Part shown: positions 18,846 to 26,857 of the stretch, piece by piece | Layout of the letters: the number at the start of each line of letters is the position of its first letter | Numbering within the stretch: position 1 is the first letter of the stretch | Source of the DNA: Thermoplasmata archaeon | GTDB taxonomy: Archaea > Thermoplasmatota > Thermoplasmata > Lutacidiplasmatales > UBA184 | Direction: 5' to 3' | Length of the DNA stretch: 64,000 nucleotides | Assembly: GCA_022750195.1 (NCBI GenBank) | Contig: JAKIWE010000003.1 | Location: 124,001 to 188,000, forward strand | Program-made: the position numbers and the translations under genes | The notes under the pieces: generated by a model | The model's database searches: none | What the model was told of the DNA's origin: nothing | What the model saw: only the letters and a program-made list of their open reading frames with translations

Positions 18846-20216
18846 GTGCCGGCCCGGCCCCGCTCTCGATCGGAGCACTCCCGTGAGCCCATCGCCACCC
18901 CTGAGCTCGTGGTCGCCGGCCGTGCGTGGGCCCGCGGCCGGCTGCAGCCGGTGGAGGTGGGAATCGGCAGCGACGGGCGGATCGTCGCGGTCGGGCGGGA
19001 CCTCCCCGGGAGTCGGCGCCACGATGTAGGCGACGCCGTCCTCCTCCCTTCGGCCACGGACCTCCATGTCCACTTCCGGGAACCCGGAGGGCCGGGGGCC
19101 TCGGAGAGCTTCGGGACCGGGACGCTCCAGGCGGCGCTCGGCGGCGTGGGGTTGGTCGCTGACATGCCGAACACGCTTCCCCTCGTCGACCGTCTCTCCC
19201 GACTGGACGGGAAGGCCGCCCGGGTACGCGGCCACGTCGCGGTGGATGTCGCGCTCCTGGCGTCGGCACAGCGCAGCGCCCGCCTCTCCGGGCTGGCCGA
19301 GGCGGCGGCCGGGTTCAAGCTCTACCTGAGCCCGACCACGGGCATTGACGAGATCCCGGATCCCGCCGAGCTGGCAGAGCTCCTCCGCCGGGTCGACAGT
19401 ACCGGCCTCGCCCTAACGGTGCATGCCGAGGCCCCCGACAAGTTCCGAACCGTAGAGAGCCTCGAAAGTTTGGCGGGTTGGGACGGCAGCCGTCCGCCCG
19501 CGTCGGAGGTTACGGCGGTCACTCGCCTTCTGGCGGCCGCTCCCCAAGGCCTTCGCCTCAACATCGCCCACGTGACGACGGAGGACGCGGCGACGCTTGT
19601 GGCAGAGGCGGGCCACGCCTCCGAGGCCACGGCCCACCACCTTCTCCTGGCTGCTGGTTCTCGTCCCGACGCGCACCGGAAGGTGAACCCGCCGTTGCGC
19701 TCCGAGCCCGAGCGCAGGCGGTTATGGGAGAGGTTTCGGCAGGGAAAGATCCCGTTCCTCGCGAGCGACCACGCGCCCCACTCGCTGGAGGAGAAGGCCC
19801 GCCCGCTCGAACACGCCCCGAGCGGGATGCCCGGGGTCGAAACGACCCTCCCGCTCATGCTCGAACAAGTTCGGCAGGCTGAGCTCGCCCTCGCGACCCT
19901 TCAGGAGGCGGCGTGCAACCGGCCGGCGCGGTGGCTGGGTCGACCGCACGGCCGGTTGGCCCCGGGGCATGAGGCCAACTTCCTCGTGGTAGACTTCCGT
20001 GCCCGTCGCGCGATCGAGGCTCGGTCGCTCCACGCCCCCTGCGGCTGGACGGCGTTCGAGGGCTGGACCGGCATCTTCCCCCGCGAACACTATCTCCGTG
20101 GCGAGCGGATCGTCGAGGACGGCGAATTCGTCGGTCGTTCGAGCGGTCGTATAGTTCGCCCGGAGTATGCCCCGCGACAGAAGGTCGACGTAGTCGCCCC
20201 GCGGGTGGAACGGTAG
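18846..20216 (+). CDS. pyrC: Dihydroorotase
   Basis: A 456-residue class I amidohydrolase. The zinc motif DLHVHFREPGG, the carboxylated lysine segment GFKLYLSP, the metal histidines in TVHAE and NIAHVTT, and the catalytic Asp in ASDHAPHS are all intact. It interconverts carbamoyl aspartate and dihydroorotate in pyrimidine synthesis. Two GTG starts are possible: 18846, used here because a TATA-like CATATG lies about 30 bases upstream, and 18909, which would remove 21 residues. Confidence 0.93.
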   Translation: MPARPRSRSEHSREPIATPELVVAGRAWARGRLQPVEVGIGSDGRIVAVGRDLPGSRRHDVGDAVLLPSATDLHVHFREPGGPGASESFGTGTLQAALGGVGLVADMPNTLPLVDRLSRLDGKAARVRGHVAVDVALLASAQRSARLSGLAEAAAGFKLYLSPTTGIDEIPDPAELAELLRRVDSTGLALTVHAEAPDKFRTVESLESLAGWDGSRPPASEVTAVTRLLAAAPQGLRLNIAHVTTEDAATLVAEAGHASEATAHHLLLAAGSRPDAHRKVNPPLRSEPERRRLWERFRQGKIPFLASDHAPHSLEEKARPLEHAPSGMPGVETTLPLMLEQVRQAELALATLQEAACNRPARWLGRPHGRLAPGHEANFLVVDFRARRAIEARSLHAPCGWTAFEGWTGIFPREHYLRGERIVEDGEFVGRSSGRIVRPEYAPRQKVDVVAPRVER

Positions 20217-20262
20217 CGTCGGCCGCGGGATTCGCCGTTGCGGGGCGCGGGGGCCCAACGGC

Positions 20263-20946
20263 CTACGGCGGGGCTTTGCCTTCGGGGGCCGGGTCGGTGG
20301 CCGGCGCCGCACCGACCGGGGATCGCTTCGAGCCGATGACCCCTCGCCAGCGGAGTAGGATGTATCCGAGCGCGATCACGATGAACCCCGCGGCGACGTA
20401 GTCGAGGAGCTGGAAGTACGGCACGATGTTGTGCCACTGTTTGCCGAGGAGGAAGCCGGCGTACATCAGGGCGAAGGTGAACGGGGCGGCGCCGACGGCC
20501 GTGTACACGCCGAACCGGACCGGCTCCATCTTCGCCGCGCCGGCGGGGTAGCTGATGTAGCTGCGGATGAGCGGGACGAGACGGGAGAAGAGAACGGTCC
20601 CCTCACCGTGCCGGGTGAAGAACCGGTCCATCGAGTCGAGGTGCCGGGGGTCCAGGCGTAGCCAGTTGGGTCCGCGGACGAGGAACCGTCGGCCCCATCG
20701 ACCGACCGCGTAGCCGACGTAGGAGCCGGCGACGCCGCCGGCGAGCGCGGCCACGAACGCCAGCGGGAACGAGTAGGTCCCCTGCGCGACGAGGAACCCG
20801 GCGAACGGAAGGATGATCTCGCTCGGAAGCGGCGGGATGCCGAAGCTCTCGACGGACATCAGTCCGAAGAGGCCCGCCAGCCCGGCGGTCATCATGATGA
20901 AGGTGATCGCGCCGACGACGGTTTCCACGATGGGGATCGAGATCAA
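20263..20946 (-). CDS. DedA/VTT-family membrane protein
   Basis: A 227-residue protein with five to six hydrophobic segments. It has the VTT signatures ESFGIPPLPSEIILPFAGF near the N-terminus, the glycine-rich GVAGSYVGYAVGRWGRR, and the F-x-R-x-x-P-x-x-R segment FSRLVPLIRSYISYPAG. DedA proteins are linked to lipid scrambling and recycling of polyprenyl phosphate carriers. The nearby flippase and GT-C-like genes make an envelope-lipid role plausible, but this is inference. Confidence 0.9.
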   Translation of the reverse strand: MISIPIVETVVGAITFIMMTAGLAGLFGLMSVESFGIPPLPSEIILPFAGFLVAQGTYSFPLAFVAALAGGVAGSYVGYAVGRWGRRFLVRGPNWLRLDPRHLDSMDRFFTRHGEGTVLFSRLVPLIRSYISYPAGAAKMEPVRFGVYTAVGAAPFTFALMYAGFLLGKQWHNIVPYFQLLDYVAAGFIVIALGYILLRWRGVIGSKRSPVGAAPATDPAPEGKAPP

Positions 20947-20971
20947 CAGCGCGCTCCGCGGGTGGAGGAGG

Positions 20972-21226
20972 TCACGGTCCGTTCGGCGGGGCGAGGATGA
21001 GGCGGAACGGTTCGTGCATCCTCGCGTTCGTCTGGGCCGGGATCCCGTCGAACTCGAGCGGGGTGGAGCAGCCGCCGCACGTCACCGCGGGACGACGGCG
21101 TCCCAGGGCAATGGAGAGCGCGATGCCGACCTCGAGGCCCTGCACCGGACGGGGCGCGCGACCGATCGCCTCCTTGAGCTGGGAGAGGAGGTCGGTTTCC
21201 GAGAGCGAAGCGGCGGAGACGGCCAT
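20972..21226 (-). CDS. Small protein of unknown function with a CxxC pair
   Basis: An 84-residue soluble protein from ATG 21226. It contains a short amphipathic N-terminus, a C-G-G-C pair near the middle (VTCGGCSTPLEFDG) that could bind a metal or be redox active, and no membrane segment. A TATA-like GATTAATACG about 25 bases upstream supports the start. It is co-directional with the DedA gene (25 bases apart) and could be co-transcribed. No family is recognised. Confidence 0.55.
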   Translation of the reverse strand: MAVSAASLSETDLLSQLKEAIGRAPRPVQGLEVGIALSIALGRRRPAVTCGGCSTPLEFDGIPAQTNARMHEPFRLILAPPNGP

Positions 21227-21277
21227 GGCCAATTTCAGCGTGGGTCGCGTATTAATCGCTGGCGGCAGCCGGGCGGC

Positions 21278-21829
21278 CTAGCTCGGCGGGGCCGACTGAC
21301 CGCTGTCGCCGGAGGTCGGAGGCTCCTTCTTTCCCGGTGCGCCACGCTTCAGGATCTCGCCGCTGATCGTGTCGAGCTCCTTGAGGAGGGAGTCGATGTC
21401 CCCCTCGCCCTCGGCCGCCGGGGGAGGCGTGGGGGGTGGCGGAGGCGCCTCGGGCGGTGGGGCGCCCACGTCCTCGGGCATCTCGACGTACGGCGCGGAG
21501 ATCGGCGGCTCCAGCGGCGTCATCCCCGGTCCACCGGGGCCTCCCATGTCCATCGCCCCGCTCGGGGCTTCGGCCGGAGGTCCTCCTCGCCCGCGCCGGC
21601 GGAGCAGGAGGACGGCGAGCAGCGCCGCGGCCAGCAAGACGATGACCACGAGGGCGATCTCCCAGGAGGCGATCCCGTTCGACGCGCTCGGACAGACCCC
21701 GTACGGACAGGAGGACTGCGCCGGCGTAGCCCCCGTGTTCGGGGAGAGAGCCGCCGCGATGATGATGCCGAGCATGCCCAGCCCTAGGGCTAGAGGCACG
21801 GCGTGTCTTTTGACTGGAGAACCGGCCAT
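21278..21829 (-). CDS. Membrane protein of unknown function with a Pro-rich cytoplasmic tail
   Basis: A 183-residue protein with two hydrophobic segments, at residues 11-29 and 54-76. A short loop between them contains C-P-Y-G-V-C. After the second helix and an RRRGRGG stop-transfer cluster comes a long tail rich in Pro, Gly and Ala, ending in a predicted helix (DIDSLLKELDTISGEILKRG) that could mediate protein contacts. No family is recognised. The stop precedes the CxxC protein's start region by about 50 bases. Confidence 0.55.
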   Translation of the reverse strand: MAGSPVKRHAVPLALGLGMLGIIIAAALSPNTGATPAQSSCPYGVCPSASNGIASWEIALVVIVLLAAALLAVLLLRRRGRGGPPAEAPSGAMDMGGPGGPGMTPLEPPISAPYVEMPEDVGAPPPEAPPPPPTPPPAAEGEGDIDSLLKELDTISGEILKRGAPGKKEPPTSGDSGQSAPPS

Positions 21830-22074
21830 AGCGAGCGCGTGTGGCGCGCCGATTGCGCGACGGGGCGCGGGCTATGTAAACTTGCTGGGTCCTCCCCTTT
21901 CCGAGCAGGAAGTGGACGGGGCTTTGGGCCTCCGTTTCCGAGGGCAGAACCGATAATCTCCCTCGGCTCTCGCCGCGCATCGTCGCGCTCGCGTACACCG
22001 AGTTATTCGTCGTCCTCTTCGGAGCCTACCTGGTCTACTCGCTCTGGAGCCATCTCGATTCGCGGTACCCGGTC

Positions 22075-22422
22075 GTGGCGGCGATCGCCGTTCTCGGGCT
22101 CGCGGGCGGAGCCGAAGCTGCCGGGGCACCGGACACCGCGAACACGCTGGCGGAGTTTTCGTTCCTGTTGCTAGCCGGTGGCATCGTGATCCTCCTCATC
22201 GAGCGCGTTCGCGAAGAACGCTCCGCGCGACGACTACCGGACGCGCCTCGCGCCGAGCTGGTGGCGCAGGCACCACGCACCGACCCGGCGCACGAGGTAG
22301 AGCCGGCGGCCGAGGAGTCCCTCCAACGCCTCCAGCAGAAGCCGGTCGCCGTCGTCCAGGCTCCCGCTGAGAAGGACGACGAGAACGAACAGGCCGACGA
22401 TCCCGAACGCGAGCAGCGGTAG
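22075..22422 (+). CDS. Small membrane protein of unknown function, start unresolved
   Basis: From GTG 22075 the frame gives 115 residues with a hydrophobic helix (SFLLLAGGIVILLIERV). The same frame is open upstream to about 21878 and encodes another good hydrophobic helix (ELFVVLFGAYLVYSLW) starting near base 21998, yet it holds no ATG, GTG or TTG. The true start is therefore unusual or lies in a sequencing error. The last 190 bases run antisense to the end of the flippase gene. Bases 21830-22074 hold only this upstream extension and promoter-like DNA. Confidence 0.4.
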   Translation: MAAIAVLGLAGGAEAAGAPDTANTLAEFSFLLLAGGIVILLIERVREERSARRLPDAPRAELVAQAPRTDPAHEVEPAAEESLQRLQQKPVAVVQAPAEKDDENEQADDPEREQR

Positions 22423-23808
22423 CGACCAGAGCGGCGGGGCCACCAGCACGGTGGCGAAGAGGATCCCCAAGGGGATCCCGGTGACCGCGAGGGGCACGAG
22501 GTAGTGACGGCGGAACGGGTGAACGCGACGGAGCAGCGCGAGCTCCGTCATGGAGAGGATGGGCTGCAGCGCCGCAGCGACCGCCCACGCGACCGCGGCC
22601 CCCGTGAGGCCCCACACCGGGATCAGTACGAAGCTGAGACCGACATCCGCCCCGGCGCTCGCCACGGTGTTGTAGAGGAGGAGGCGCGTCTGGCCGTACG
22701 AGACTTGGGTGGCGGTCGCCGGTCCGACCAGCGTGCTCAGGAACGCACCCGCCACGAGGATCTGGAGCGGAAGGCTGGCGGACGTGTAGAGCGAGCCGTA
22801 GACGAAACCCAACGACCGGCTGGGCAGGAAGAACAGGACGAGGAAGAGCGGGAGGGAGGTGACGGCCACCCACTTGGTCGCGGTGGCGTAGGTAATGCGG
22901 ACCGCCTCGTCGTTGTCGTCGCGCACGAACCGGGCCGTTACCGGCAGGAAGATGTACCCCAGCGAACCCACGCCGACCTGGAGCAGGCGCGCGAGAGGGA
23001 GCTCGACGGTGTACGCCGCGATCGACCCCCCCCGAAAGATGCCGAGGATGATCGTATCGCCGTTGCCCGCGAGAGAACTCAACGTTCCGACGACGAGGAG
23101 CGGGGCGGCGAACAAGAGCAACCGCCGGGCCACGCCTTTCGCGCGAGGCCCTGCAGGGAGCAAACGGGGCAGGCGGCGACGCGTGTAGAGGAGGAGGCAG
23201 ACGATGGTCACCACGGCCGCGGCCGCGTAGCCGACGAGCGCGCCAAGGAAGTGGAGGGTGCTCGGGCCGGTGACGAGCGCGGCCAGATAGAAGACGATGA
23301 ACAGGGCGGGGTTCAGCACCTGGATGAAGATCGCGTTCGGGCGGACATCCTCGTACCCCTGAAAGACCGAAGCGAGGGTCCCGGCGAAGATCGACAGGCC
23401 GACGGCGACGGCGAAGAATTCGAGCGTCATCCCGATCAACGGGTAGTCGAGCGGGCCGGCGAGCAGCGCGCCAGCCCCGAGCAGCCCGACGGTGATCGCG
23501 AGGGCGGAGAAGCCGGTGGTCATCAGGGCGGTCCGGACGATCGCCCGCCGGTCGTCGTCGGTGTTCGAGTACGGCAGATTGCGTCCGACCGCCGACGGGA
23601 GGCCCAGCGCGCCGAACGCGGTGAGGACCGCGGCGAGCCCCAAGGCGAAGGTGAACACACCGACCTCGTGGGTCGTCAGGGTGCGCGCGAGGAGCACGCG
23701 CGAGAGGAACCCCTCGGCGACGAAGCCGAGGGTCCCCAGGAGCATGATGAACGTCCCGCGAGTGACCGAGTTGAGGCCGCTGCGAGCGCCCTCCGTTCCG
23801 GACGCCAC
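22234..23808 (-). CDS. Polysaccharide/oligosaccharide flippase, Wzx-like (MOP superfamily)
   Basis: A 524-residue membrane protein with about fourteen helices and the N-terminal SRVLLARTLTTHEVGVFTFAL segment typical of polysaccharide-biosynthesis transport proteins. These flip lipid-linked sugars across the membrane for glycan assembly. The GTG start at 23808 is preceded by an AT-rich stretch about 30 bases upstream. Divergent from it is a GT-C-like membrane protein, so the two could serve one surface-glycan or N-glycosylation pathway. The C-terminal 60 residues overlap an opposing reading frame. Confidence 0.85.
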   Translation of the reverse strand: MASGTEGARSGLNSVTRGTFIMLLGTLGFVAEGFLSRVLLARTLTTHEVGVFTFALGLAAVLTAFGALGLPSAVGRNLPYSNTDDDRRAIVRTALMTTGFSALAITVGLLGAGALLAGPLDYPLIGMTLEFFAVAVGLSIFAGTLASVFQGYEDVRPNAIFIQVLNPALFIVFYLAALVTGPSTLHFLGALVGYAAAAVVTIVCLLLYTRRRLPRLLPAGPRAKGVARRLLLFAAPLLVVGTLSSLAGNGDTIILGIFRGGSIAAYTVELPLARLLQVGVGSLGYIFLPVTARFVRDDNDEAVRITYATATKWVAVTSLPLFLVLFFLPSRSLGFVYGSLYTSASLPLQILVAGAFLSTLVGPATATQVSYGQTRLLLYNTVASAGADVGLSFVLIPVWGLTGAAVAWAVAAALQPILSMTELALLRRVHPFRRHYLVPLAVTGIPLGILFATVLVAPPLWSLPLLAFGIVGLFVLVVLLSGSLDDGDRLLLEALEGLLGRRLYLVRRVGAWCLRHQLGARRVR

Positions 23809-23903
23809 AGTTCTCCGACAAGGAGCGGGTGCGGCTCGGATAAAGAAATGGCGGAGCGGCGGCGGGGGCCACTTGTGATTAGTGGCTCGACCTTCCGGAC
23901 GGT

Positions 23904-25937
23904 GTGAGCCTCCCCGGCCCTCTCCCCGCGGTCTGGGGGATCGAGCTCTTGGTCTTCGCCGGCGCCGTCGCCCTCCTCGGGGAGGCGGTCCGAGGGGTCG
24001 GGGCCCGGCATGCGGCGCTCCTGAGGCCCGAGAGCCTCTGGGAGCGGGCGCTGTTGGACCTGTACCTCGGCGGGGGGACGTTCTACGTTCTGGCTTGGGT
24101 CCCCGGCCTGTTCGGGCCTTTCACGGTTCCCGTGTTCGCCGCGGTCGCCGCCGCATGGCTCGCTATCACCAGGCTCCGAGCAGGTCGTCGAATCCGATTC
24201 TGGGAGCGACTCCGGATCGCCTTGATCCGGCCCGAAAATCTCGTCGTTCTCCTCGTCATGCTCGCCGTGTACGCGGTCGAGCTGGCCGTCCTTGGGAGCG
24301 TTCCATCGGGGAACACGTGGGACGCGAGCGCCGACGCAACCTTCGGAGCGCTCCTGGCGTCGCACCACGCCTTGGGTCTCTCCCTGGCCCCCTTCGCCTC
24401 GGGGTTCGTCAGCTACCCGCAAGGTTCGATCGTGTGGATCACGAGCGCGCAGCTGCTCGGGATGCTGCCGCCCGCGCGCTCAGCGATCTTCGTGACGCCG
24501 TTGTTCCTGGCGATCGCCCCGGCCGGCGCTTACGTGGTCGGACGCCGGTGGCTACCTGGCTCCTCGGCGGCCGTGGTGTTCGCGGTCACGGTCGGCGTCC
24601 TAGGCACATGGACCCGACTGCTGGTCGACGGGAGCTACGACTTCGTCCTCGCCTTCCCTCTTGTCCTTCTGCTCGTCGGTTGGTCACGCCGTTGGTTCGA
24701 GGCGGGTCCCTTGCCCTGGCGGGATACCGTGGTCTTCGGCGCCGTGGCCGGTTACTCGGCGGCCCTCAATCCCGTGGGCGTGGAATGGCTCCTCCTCTCC
24801 TTGCCGGTCGCCGGGGTCGTCCTGGGTGCGCGCTTTGGCGGGAGTGTTCGGGCGTGGGCCGCCCGATGGGCCGGAGCGGCCGCGACGGCCGTGGCGTTCG
24901 TCGTACCGAGCTTGCTGGCCATCGCACTCTCGGAGTCGTCGTCCGGCCCGTCGAGCTTCGCCGCGCCTCCAGCCCACCCGGCGTCCGTCGGCGTGGTGTT
25001 CGCCCAATTCGTCGGGGGCATCGACCCGTACCTGTTCCGCCCCCAGGACGACTTCCTTTCGCCGTTCCCGGTCCTGCGCATCGAGCTCGCCGTCCTGCTC
25101 ACTGTGGCCGTCCTCTGGCCCTGGGTTCTGAAGTGGCGGGATGCTCTACCGGTCGGATTCTCCTCCTTCGGCCGTTGGGCTGCAGCGGCCGGGGTCGGAG
25201 CGGCCGTCCTCGTAGCCGCGAGCCTTGCCGGAGCGGGAGGGAACCCCGTGGCGGTGTTCATCGCCTCCCTCTCCAGTGCCGGAGAAGCGACGGTCCTCCT
25301 GTTTACCCTGTACACCCTCGCGGCAGCCGTACCTCTCGTGGTGCTCGTCGACCGGGTCGCTCCCCCTCGGCCGGAGAGGGCGGACAGGGCCGGGCTCTAC
25401 CCGGTCGGCCCCTCCCCGGCGTCGGTCCTGGGCCGGCGGGGCCGGTCGCCGTCGGTGATCGCGGCTCTCGGATTGACGATCGCGCTCCTCGTGCCGGGCA
25501 TCGTGGCGTTTCCCACCGCCTTCCCCTCCGACGTACGCGAACTGGCTGCCCCGTTCGGCAACCTGACCGCGGCGGATTTCGACCTTCTGACCTGGGCGGG
25601 GTCGTCGCTTCCTCCGGGAGCCCGCGTTCTCGTCGCCCCGGGCGGGGCCCTCGAGTTCCTTCCCGCCTACGCCCCGTCGGTTGCCGTCCTGTTTCCGATG
25701 ATCCCGGGCGAGAGCTCGAACGCCTCCTACCGACTCCTCGTCGCCGAGCTCTCCAACGGCACGCTGGACGCGAGCGGGCAGCAGGCGCTCTCGGTGCTGG
25801 CGGTCGGCTTCATCGCCGTCACGCAGGCGAACACGATCCTCTGGCCACCTTTCCAGCCGGGCCCTCTGCTCGCCGACCCGACCCACTTCACGGTCGCCTT
25901 CCACGAAGGCGACGCGTACCTCTTCGCCCGCGCCTGA
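23904..25937 (+). CDS. Large multi-pass membrane protein, possible GT-C glycosyltransferase
   Basis: A 677-residue protein with twelve or more predicted helices over the first 540 residues and a soluble C-terminal domain of about 130 residues. After an early helix comes an acidic loop (NTWDASADATFG) and then SYPQGSIVWITSAQLLG, an arrangement reminiscent of GT-C enzymes that use polyprenyl-linked sugars. The soluble tail (SLPPGARVLVAPGG) is also common in that fold. I cannot assign a donor or acceptor. Its divergence from the flippase gene supports a glycan role; this is inference. Confidence 0.6.
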   Translation: MSLPGPLPAVWGIELLVFAGAVALLGEAVRGVGARHAALLRPESLWERALLDLYLGGGTFYVLAWVPGLFGPFTVPVFAAVAAAWLAITRLRAGRRIRFWERLRIALIRPENLVVLLVMLAVYAVELAVLGSVPSGNTWDASADATFGALLASHHALGLSLAPFASGFVSYPQGSIVWITSAQLLGMLPPARSAIFVTPLFLAIAPAGAYVVGRRWLPGSSAAVVFAVTVGVLGTWTRLLVDGSYDFVLAFPLVLLLVGWSRRWFEAGPLPWRDTVVFGAVAGYSAALNPVGVEWLLLSLPVAGVVLGARFGGSVRAWAARWAGAAATAVAFVVPSLLAIALSESSSGPSSFAAPPAHPASVGVVFAQFVGGIDPYLFRPQDDFLSPFPVLRIELAVLLTVAVLWPWVLKWRDALPVGFSSFGRWAAAAGVGAAVLVAASLAGAGGNPVAVFIASLSSAGEATVLLFTLYTLAAAVPLVVLVDRVAPPRPERADRAGLYPVGPSPASVLGRRGRSPSVIAALGLTIALLVPGIVAFPTAFPSDVRELAAPFGNLTAADFDLLTWAGSSLPPGARVLVAPGGALEFLPAYAPSVAVLFPMIPGESSNASYRLLVAELSNGTLDASGQQALSVLAVGFIAVTQANTILWPPFQPGPLLADPTHFTVAFHEGDAYLFARA

Positions 25938-25957
25938 ACCGCGCCGCGAGGGCTCGA

Positions 25958-26857
25958 TTACAGGAACTCGTCGAGGATCGCTTCGCGACCCTTCAACCCT
26001 AGCGGCTGCTTGGCCAGGGGACCGGCGGCGAGGACCTCCTCGAGATCCTCGTACGTCGGTTTCTCGGTGCGGTAGAACAGGCCGGTCGGGATCTTGTCGC
26101 CCCACTCGAGGGACCGAGTCCACGCCGCGACAAGGTCGGAAGGGTTGTGGCCGGCGGCGTCGAGCTTGTACACGCGCTGGCGGAACCAGTCGAAGGTGTT
26201 GATCTTGTTGTAGGTGACGCAGGGCGAGAGCGTGTCGACGAACGCGAAGCCTTTGTGGGTGATCCCGTTCTGGATCAGCTCGGCCATCTGCTTGACGTCG
26301 CCCGAGAAGCCCCGGGCCACGTACGTCGCTCCGCTCGCGAGAGCGAGGGCGATCGGGTCGAGGGGGTTCTCGATGACACCGGTGGGGGTCGACTTCGTCT
26401 TGTGGCCCATCATCGAGGTGGGGGAAGCCTGGCCGGTCGTGAGCCCGTAGATCTGGTTGTTCATCGTCACGTAGGTCAGGTCCACGTTCCGGCGCATCGT
26501 ATGGACGAAGTGGCCGCAGCCGATCCCGAAGCCGTCGCCGTCCCCGCCGGTCGCGATCACCGTGAGGCCGTGGTTCGCCCAGCGGACCCCCTCGGCGATC
26601 GGCAGCGCGCGGCCGTGGATGCCGTGAAAGCCGTAGGAGTTCACGAAGTGCGGGAGGTTCGACGAGCAGCCGATCCCGGAGACGATCACGACCTCGTGCG
26701 AGGGGATCTTCAGCTTCTTGAGCGCCATCTCGACCGCCGCGACGACGCTGTAATCCCCGCACCCCGGGCACCAGGTCGGCTTCGTGTCCGACTTGCCGAT
26801 GAGGGGGAGCAGCGTCCCGACGCCGGTCACGCCGGTCGCCGCGCTACTGTCGGCCAT
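25958..26857 (-). CDS. korB: 2-oxoacid:ferredoxin oxidoreductase, beta subunit
   Basis: A 299-residue thiamine-diphosphate-binding subunit. It begins with a WCPGCGDY motif (cysteines near residues 30 and 33), followed by GIGCSSNLPHFVNSYGFHGIHGRA, and the TPP/Mg motif GDGDGFGIGCGHF ending in NNQIYGLTTGQ. The family decarboxylates 2-oxoglutarate or pyruvate with CoA and ferredoxin. The start lies inside the alpha-subunit gene (14-base overlap), showing coupling. Substrate is not decided by sequence; 2-oxoglutarate is the usual default for this two-subunit form. Confidence 0.92.
   Translation of the reverse strand: MADSSAATGVTGVGTLLPLIGKSDTKPTWCPGCGDYSVVAAVEMALKKLKIPSHEVVIVSGIGCSSNLPHFVNSYGFHGIHGRALPIAEGVRWANHGLTVIATGGDGDGFGIGCGHFVHTMRRNVDLTYVTMNNQIYGLTTGQASPTSMMGHKTKSTPTGVIENPLDPIALALASGATYVARGFSGDVKQMAELIQNGITHKGFAFVDTLSPCVTYNKINTFDWFRQRVYKLDAAGHNPSDLVAAWTRSLEWGDKIPTGLFYRTEKPTYEDLEEVLAAGPLAKQPLGLKGREAILDEFL

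Noticed and set aside
18755-19318. Upstream open-frame extension of purM
   Set aside because: It overlaps the dihydroorotase gene on the other strand and has no PurM homology; ATG 18754 fits the family start.
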